A stretch of 64,000 nt of DNA, from NCBI GenBank assembly GCA_963678705.1, contig OY783204.1:15076759-15140758 (forward strand), in the 5' to 3' direction. Within the stretch, counting starts at the first letter, position 1; each line of letters opens with the position of its first letter. The notes below the pieces were generated by a model that ran no database searches, was not told the origin of the DNA, and worked only from the letters and a program-made list of their open reading frames with translations. The stretch is from Panorpa germanica. Lineage: Eukaryota; Arthropoda; Insecta; Mecoptera; Panorpidae. The translations under genes were made by a program, and so were the position numbers. Below are positions 57,952 through 64,000 of the stretch, in pieces.

Positions 57952-58350
57952 CAGTTGCGGCCTTAGCCATTGTGAGGCCCCGGGCGGCAGAACTTTGCGA
58001 GGCACTTGTTTTTTGTGTAATTTATGTAAATTAAAACTAAGAACTTTTGGTGATGATTGACGAGAAATGCAAAAGTTATAAATAAATAAATGTAGAGTTT
58101 CCAAATTTTATATTGGAAGATTTATAAAAGTGAACAAGCACAAAGACGGCAAATATTAATAATAATAAACTAATGTACATGAATGCCTTAAAAGGTATAA
58201 GCAGGAATTCGAGTGGGTTTTCTAAAGCGCGAGGCATATATAGTACATATATAGTAATGAATTTTTCTACTTGGGTTGTTCCGCGAGGGTGCGAGTCCCC
58301 TACAAGAGCGAGGCCCCGGGCGATTGCCCTGTTTACCACCTCTGTTGTTG
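57952..58350 (+). mobile_element. hAT-type MITE (GGCCCCGGGCGGC family)
   Basis: The left side reads CAGTTGCGGCCTTAGCCATT, then GTGAGGCCCCGGGCGGCAG. The right side has GCGAGGCCCCGGGCGATTGC followed by CCTGTTTACCACC. These blocks are hallmarks of a widespread hAT non-autonomous group. The final right terminus and the 8-bp duplication are not clear, so the end is approximate. Frames of 63-104 codons inside come from this GC-rich repeat and are not genes. Confidence 0.55.
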
Positions 58351-58359
58351 TGATATATA

Positions 58360-59627
58360 TATAGAAATTAGATCTAAAATAGCCTCTCATTCAACACTAC
58401 AGTTAATGTAAAAAGTGACGGTATACGTAAATTAACCTTTCTTCCAATAAAAAAATTAAAATAACGACAATTAAAACTTAACTAAAATCGCTGAGCTTCC
58501 CTACAACACACAATTTGGATGCGAAGCGTATAAAATTGGAATACGATATTCTAGAATTCGACCTAGTATAGGAATCTAATAAAAAAAATCATTCATTCAT
58601 TTCGAAGGAATTTTGGGTCAAAAACGGAGGTGAAAGTTTCTGTAGCAAAATGCATTACCTCAGAACTTAAGCTTTAAAATACGAAATTTCTTTTCCTGAA
58701 CGTACCCAAATATATTTTCAACCTGTGGCTTCGAACGTGCATCGAAAAATCTTATTCTAATTGTAATCAGCTTATTCGATATTACTATGATACGAAAAAA
58801 TGTTTGTAGGGATACTTATTACTTTTTATTTACTTAAAGTACTTAATTCCTACCATGTTTGCGTTTCTCCTATTTGCATCATTATTCTCTATTATAACTT
58901 AAGGCTAAAGCATTATTAATTAGAAAATAGCAATTATGGAAACTCCTACCATGGCTCCCGTTTGATCATCGTTGGTGTTACCTAGGCGAGTCACGTCCGA
59001 GCTGCTACGACATTACATTTGTACTCTGGTTAGAGACTCACATAGTTTGGGAATGTACCTGACCGCAATAATTGCTTAACGTTCAATTGTCAGGGTGGAG
59101 CGGATGTCCATAAATTATAGATCAACGTAGTGCAACGGTTCCAGTGTAAACGTACATTTCCATACAATGTTATATTGCTAGGGGTGGAAGCTCGGGGATC
59201 ATTTACGGCTATCATTCATTAGCAATCACTAATGGTTGGTACTGTATAAAAATATCGACAAAATTTCCATATTCATTTTTAAAAACCAAAGCTATAGGTT
59301 CTAATTTATATATTTAATTTATTTTACTTCTTATGCTAATTCCTTCTTCGTTGAAAACATACGTAACGTATATTGGCAGTTTTTATTGTGTATTGCACTT
59401 AATCAATGTCTCCATCATGCATTTAATCGAACTTTGATAACAACTATGTTCAGAAAATACGACGGAGATTGAACCGAAAGTCAAGTAGAAATGTTCTCAG
59501 TTATTATGTCGTCGTCCATAGCTAGTGAATAGTATTTTCATAAATACTTTTTTGTATAGTTGAAAATTAAGATAAGTATCTTAAGTCCAATTTAGAAAAT
59601 TAAAAGGTACTGACACACTTAAGTTGC
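58360..59627. other. No gene seen
   Basis: AT-rich spacer, somewhat GC-richer at 58940-59160, but with no open frame or repeat recognised. Confidence 0.45.
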
Positions 59628-59631
59628 TTAA

Positions 59632-60340
59632 GGGGTTATACATATACAGTTAATATTTTCAACAAAATTTTTTTAATTTTATTTTCGTAATGTACATATA
59701 TTTAAGTACACACTCAGAAAATTTCAAGTCAATCCGGCGGTTATTTTCGAAGTTATGTCAGTTGAAAAAAAAAATTTACTCTATGTGCTCTATAGTGCTT
59801 TTGAAAATGCGTTTTTCCTGAAAACTGTGTTTTCAAAATCGGTGACTAAGATAACGCGCAAACGGCTGAAGCGATCAGTCTCAAATTTTAACACAAGCTT
59901 CTTAAGTATATTTTTTAGAAATTATTCGAAGGTATTATCTCACTGATATTTTTTTTTATAAACAAATTAAGGCCAAAAATTTGATCAACATTTTTTTTTT
60001 TGAGAAACCGCCATTTTGTCAAAGAAAAATCTTTTGCTTAATCCTTCCATTAATTTCTAGGTTATATATTACTTTAAGGAAATACGTTTGTTTTTTTCAT
60101 TTTATATGATCCAGTTCAGAGATGTAGTGATCACCGCAGAGCTCCGGGAGATCAGCTATAGCAGCTTCCAAATTATTATTTTTACAAATATAAAAATATT
60201 TAAATACAGTTAAAAGTTACCATAACATATGTTAAAATTTTTATATTAATACAATTAATAATCACCTCAGGATTTTTTTTTGAAAAATCGCTTTTTTGGA
60301 TCTAATAACTGTATATAACTCCTTAAGATAGCATTCTACT
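59632..60340. mobile_element. TTAA-type element, left part
   Basis: After TTAA (59628-59631) the element starts GGGGTTATACATATACAG. Blocks CAGAAAATTTCAAGTCAATC and AAAACTGTGTTTTCAAAATC, then GGTGAC, correspond in order to CTGAAAATTTCAAGTTAATT and AAACTATGTTTTTCAAATTG, then GGTGAC, in 18286-19408. The two are distant members of one group. No matching right terminus was found. The 63-codon frame at 59755-59946 is not gene-like. Confidence 0.45.
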
Positions 60341-60342
60341 AG

Positions 60343-60404
60343 AATAAAAATGGAAGAAACATTCCATGTACTTCTGTACATGGAATGTTTCTTCCATTTT
60401 TATT
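60343..60404. repeat. Perfect 29-bp inverted repeat with 4-base loop
   Basis: The left arm 60343-60371 and right arm 60376-60404 are exact reverse complements, separated by TTCT. The arm runs from AATAAAAATGGAAGAAAC to ATTCCATGTAC. As RNA it would form a long unbroken hairpin, on either strand. It lies within or just beyond a TTAA element. It could be a fold-back formed during replication, or a small-RNA precursor. Confidence 0.9.
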
Positions 60405-61269
60405 TGCAACATTTTTATTGACAAAATTAATAGCTAAAAATATAGAAGAAAAAAATTTCAACAAAATCTTTTTTTTATAATGGTTTTACAGTACACAATG
60501 ACACATTTTGGTGCCTACGGTTTTTTAACTGTTTTAACCATAATCTCTAATCTAATTTTTGGATACAGAATTAGTATTCTAACTAAATAGCTATCAGATT
60601 TGGTCTATCAGATCTAGTTTTTCAGATTTCGTATTATCATTATTCTTATAGATTACTCTAATTTAATTTTTAACTTAAATTTAACGGTAAAAAGCATTTC
60701 ACTTTTTTACAAGAGTAATAGATGAAGATAAGATATTTTTTCATAGGTAATGCTTTTCTAGGTCCACATACCTTTTTCCACCGAGTTTCATAGGGCGTGG
60801 TATTACCGTGTCACGTAAGTAGACTCCACTATGGCCTATGGTAACAGCAATGACGTCAGAATGGTTATTAATTTTGCCTTTAATAAACTGTAGCCATATA
60901 GCTACATATTTTTTAAATTTTTACAGACTATCATAATGGTTTTCAGTACTTAGTAAGTTGACAGCTACTAATCTCTATTTATACTATATCAATTTAATGT
61001 AAAATGTATTCCTTGAATAGCAAAGAATGCACTCACCAAATGATAAATAAATTAAAAATAAACAAATATACCAACCATATTAATAAACCAAATCTACAAA
61101 AACAATAATTATTATATGAGAATTTCACTAGCTGTTGAAAACGTAGTAATATAATAAAAAAATTAATGTAATCAATGCAAAGTTTGGGCTTCAAATCACT
61201 TGCAAGAAAATTAATATTAATTTTTATTTATTTAAATTTATTTATATTGCGATCTGTCTTATAGACATT
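60405..61269. other. No gene seen
   Basis: AT-rich spacer, possibly including the rest of the TTAA element. Confidence 0.4.
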
Positions 61270-61272
61270 TAA

Positions 61273-61705
61273 GGCCGCATGCACACGGGTCAACTGATTG
61301 CAAACTAGTTCCGCAACGAAGTTTCCAACTGAAACGAAAAACGAGCCCTGTTTCGTGACTTTATAGAATGTTTGATAATGGCATAATAGGGGATTTTTCT
61401 GTGTCGTATTCTGAGGTATTTGTATGTATGTATGTATTTAAATACTCCTGAATAGTATTTGTGCACATTTCTACTCATGATGTCACCATCAATAGCATGC
61501 AATGTAATTGCCCTGCGACCGAGAAACACAGTCGCTCAAAACGTGGTCAAAACCAGTTTGAAATCAGTTTAGTTTTGTTCGTGCCGTGTGTGTTCTCTCA
61601 CTCGTATACAAGTGTGTTCTCTCACTAACAACAGTTGCATTCTGATTAGGTTCGGGCAGATTCGGGGCTAAGGTTTGCAATCAGTCGACTCATGTGTGGA
61701 CGGCT
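61273..61705 (-). mobile_element. PIF/Harbinger-like MITE, family 1, copy D
   Basis: The left end GGCCGCATGCACACGGG follows TAA. The right end, read on the minus strand, is AGCCGTCCACACATGAG next to TTA (61706-61708). The 3-bp duplication is imperfect. Same orientation as copy A. The interior holds TTTGTGCACATTTCTACTC, CAGATTCGGGGC and the other family blocks. The 74-codon frame inside is a by-product of the repeat. Confidence 0.65.
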
Positions 61706-61708
61706 TTA

Positions 61709-62508
61709 CAATACGTTTACAATAAAATTCAACTTGCGCGGTATGTGTTCAGTGACAGAACCGTATCTTTTCATTATTTCATTTAATTAAGTCCTGAGGC
61801 GCCCTCTTCTTCAGTGTGTTGAAGGTATTCCATTAGGTTGATCACTAATTCATTTGGATGGTTCAGAACTCGGTCTGTATCAGATTCCTTTTAAATCTTT
61901 TTATTAAATTTAGTAGCTAAGGATCCTACGTCGAGCATCGTCAAAATCAATACGAACATCAAACGCACTCTACTTAAATTTCAGATCCCTGTTATCTCAA
62001 ATACTTTCCTAGTTACAACACTGCGCTAAAGTACAGCTGCAAATTCCATTTCGAATATCTGACTTTTTTCGTGCAGAACATTTTAATATTTAAATAACAT
62101 ACATTTTGAAATAAAAAAATATATAATTAAAATAAGTTAGCGATTTGTTAAATATATTTCAGGCTTTGTAATGGAATTTAAGAAATCTGAATAAAGTTTG
62201 TTAATGGGTGTACTTTACTTCCTGTCTGTAATCCTACCTCGTAAAAGTAAAAGAAAGTTTATGCTACGGTTTATGAGGGTCCGTACCCCATAAAGCCGAA
62301 TCTTTCAAGCTGTATTGTTTATTGTTCTTCTTTCGCAATTGACCATCTTTTTTTGTATAATATTTCACAAAGTTAAATATGAATCCAGTCAATTTAGAAG
62401 CAGCAAATTTATAATTCAAAGAAACTAACCCTACTAAGGTTTCGTCAACATAGTTTATAAATCTTATAGGTCAATTGCCGTTGAGTTGACCTATTTAATT
62501 CTATATTT
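61709..62508. other. No gene seen
   Basis: AT-rich spacer with a small TAGGTCAA/TTGACCTA hairpin at about 62468-62492. Confidence 0.45.
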
Positions 62509-62545
62509 CAACGGCTCCCAACCTGTGGTACGCTAATTTCAGTAA
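62509..62545 (+). mobile_element. Isolated hAT-like terminus
   Basis: CAACGGCTCCCAACCTGTGG and then TACGC closely resembles the common hAT terminus CAGTGGTTCCCAACCTGTGG. The other end and a target duplication were not found. Confidence 0.35.
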
Positions 62546-63309
62546 TGGAAAAATGTGGTAAAGCTGTGAAATATTGAATGCTTGTTTATATGAGTATATT
62601 AAAAGAAAATATTATTTAAAGCTTGACGCAGCAACTGACTTATACTATCCCGGGATACTATCAACCTATCTCTTTGTAAAAAGCATTGTTACGTTCAGTT
62701 TCATGAAACAATGTCAAGGATCATATCGACTTGACCCATTCAATAAAATACGATATATGTACTTCTCTCTATATATACTACTTCTCTCGATTTCTACAAT
62801 TTTTGTTACAAATATTAGTTCAGTTAGGTAAAGTAAAACATGTCTTTTATTTATTAGTTTGCACTCAAAGATATATCTTTATTCAACGAAATCTAAATAG
62901 TGAAGCAAAATATTAATACCGACAAATATAACACTGTCTATCTCTATCTAACTCATTATTACATCTATCTATCTCTCTCTAACTCATTATTTCATATTCA
63001 TCCCTTAACAATAGAATGTTCTTACATCCATAGCAGATATTAAGACATTCCTTTTGACCATCTTAGGCTTAAAAAAGGTTTACAGGGTTTGAATTACATA
63101 TAAGACGATAGGTTCATGATTTCTTTTAGGATCAAGGGAGGGTCATATAATAATGTTTAGGTTTAGGAGAGTAATGTTTACTGTATTTAGTATGAAAAGA
63201 GGAGTAAAAATTTTAGGATCAGGATAGGTCTAAAATTTTGACTCGGATATACATGAGATAAGCCCATTTATGTGCATTTAAGATTAACATAAAAAAATAA
63301 CCTGTAGCT
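62546..63309. other. No gene seen; CTAT microsatellite
   Basis: Contains CTATCT/CTCTCT repeats with a duplicated CTAACTCATTATT at about 62938-62990. Frames of 61-85 codons are not gene-like. Confidence 0.4.
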
Positions 63310-63440
63310 TAAACAAGTTTACCTAACATAAAACGTTTTATGATCTATTTTCTTGAATTTGAATATAACCATAAAACTTCTTGCTTAAAACTTCTAAGGA
63401 TTTATAGTATCTTAAAAAGTTACAAACTAAAAGCCTTTCA
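63310..63440. repeat. Dispersed AT-rich repeat, copy 3
   Basis: ACGTTTTATGATCTATTTTC and AAGGATTTATAGTATCTTAA relate to 38714 and 57625. Ends undefined. Confidence 0.3.
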
Positions 63441-63469
63441 GATTGACCAAATTTAAACGTTATAACTTT

Positions 63470-64000
63470 TTTGCGACATTGCTACACGGTGTAACCTACA
63501 CCCACGTTACTACTTATTTTAAATTTTGGTTTTTATAACTATTGGCAAATATGCACAATTAATATCTCAATATATTGACACCCCAATATATTGTAATTTA
63601 ATATTTCTGGCTATTGCCTCCCCCTCTTCAGTGCCCACCGGCACTCATTATTTGCGGATTTATAATTTTGACATCAATCTGTAAGAAGTCCGCATACCAA
63701 ATTTCAACATTCTAGCTCTTTAGCTACGTTGCCCCAAAAATTCACTAAAATCAAATTTTGGTGTTCTAATTATTGTTAAATATAAACAATAAATGCCTCA
63801 ACATATACCCCAAGTTTTAATGTTCTATATTTTCCAGTTAGTCAGATATTTGCAAAAGTATTTTTTTGAATTTTTCAGTTTTTTTAAATAATTTTTTACT
63901 GTGAATTTCAGGAATCAGAGAAAATTTCAATGACGCAGAAAGTCTCTTACAAATTGTCAAACTTTAAAAAACTTTGTAGGTGCCGTTACGGAGATACCAT
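63470..64000. repeat. Probable interspersed repeat running off the window
   Basis: Non-coding sequence with phrasing typical of insect DNA-element interiors (CCAAATTTCAACATTCTAGC, AAAATTTCAATGACGCAG). It is not matched to another copy inside the window. No end is visible on the right. Confidence 0.25.

Noticed and set aside
58076-58390. 104-codon frame over the GC-rich segment
   Set aside because: It lies within the hAT-type MITE marked by GGCCCCGGGCG blocks at both sides.
1-64000. LTR retrotransposons, endogenous viruses or Polintons
   Set aside because: I saw no paired long terminal repeats, primer-binding sites, protease, integrase, capsid or envelope-like frames; the RT-like pieces fit LINEs.

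Overview
This is about 64 kb of AT-rich animal nuclear DNA, most likely from an insect, although the species cannot be named from the sequence. The evidence is the near absence of long open frames, the splice-like signals, and the mix of transposon fossils: Helitrons with A|TC and CTAG|T ends, TTAA-flanked MITEs, PIF/Harbinger-like MITEs with 3-bp TAA/TTA duplications, hAT-type termini, and truncated non-LTR retrotransposons whose tails resemble those of insect LINEs. I could support no host protein-coding gene, rRNA or intact tRNA. The longest ATG-to-stop frame is 149 codons and overlaps a hAT-like terminus. The window is best read as intergenic or intronic repeat-rich DNA. One AG|GTGAGT site near 3.12 kb would suit a long intron.

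The dominant object is a 10.8-kb head-to-tail array at 7190-18027, made of 13 units of mostly 0.77-0.97 kb. The unit is a non-autonomous Helitron. Its 5' end is TCCTATATTATAATG, preceded by A at the array edge. Its 3' end is a GTCGC/GCGAC hairpin followed by a short G-rich spacer and CTAG, then T. A solo copy with both ends lies at 55303-55939, and a 5' fragment lies at 49007-49119. Units with a CTCAAG-type end and units with a GCTAG-type end alternate. Together they form a roughly four-unit higher-order repeat. One 2.5-kb block (11417-13942) is repeated almost base for base next door (13943-16399), so the array has changed recently.

Layout: 1-7.2 kb holds a short hAT MITE with an 8-bp target duplication, SINE-like tRNA-box fragments, a candidate recursive splice site and AT-rich filler. 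7.2-18.0 kb is the Helitron array. 18.0-19.4 kb is a repeat related to one left of the array, then a 1.1-kb TTAA element. 19.4-31.2 kb holds a LINE 3'-end remnant, two PIF-like MITEs, a 36-bp minisatellite and a GAGAC-rich element. 31.2-42.7 kb holds two piggyBac-like MITEs, a second Helitron family, a GC-richer block, a 5'-truncated LINE and members of a second PIF-like MITE family. 42.7-52.4 kb holds more of these MITEs, an interrupted LINE remnant and a Helitron fragment. 52.4-64 kb holds the solo Helitron, a hAT MITE, a TTAA element carrying a perfect 29-bp hairpin, and another PIF-like MITE.

Nothing here reads as a set of genes working together. The array is the most unusual object in the window: a mobile element turned satellite, with junctions that still show how the copies joined. 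I saw no LTR element, endogenous virus, Polinton, CRISPR array or toxin gene.
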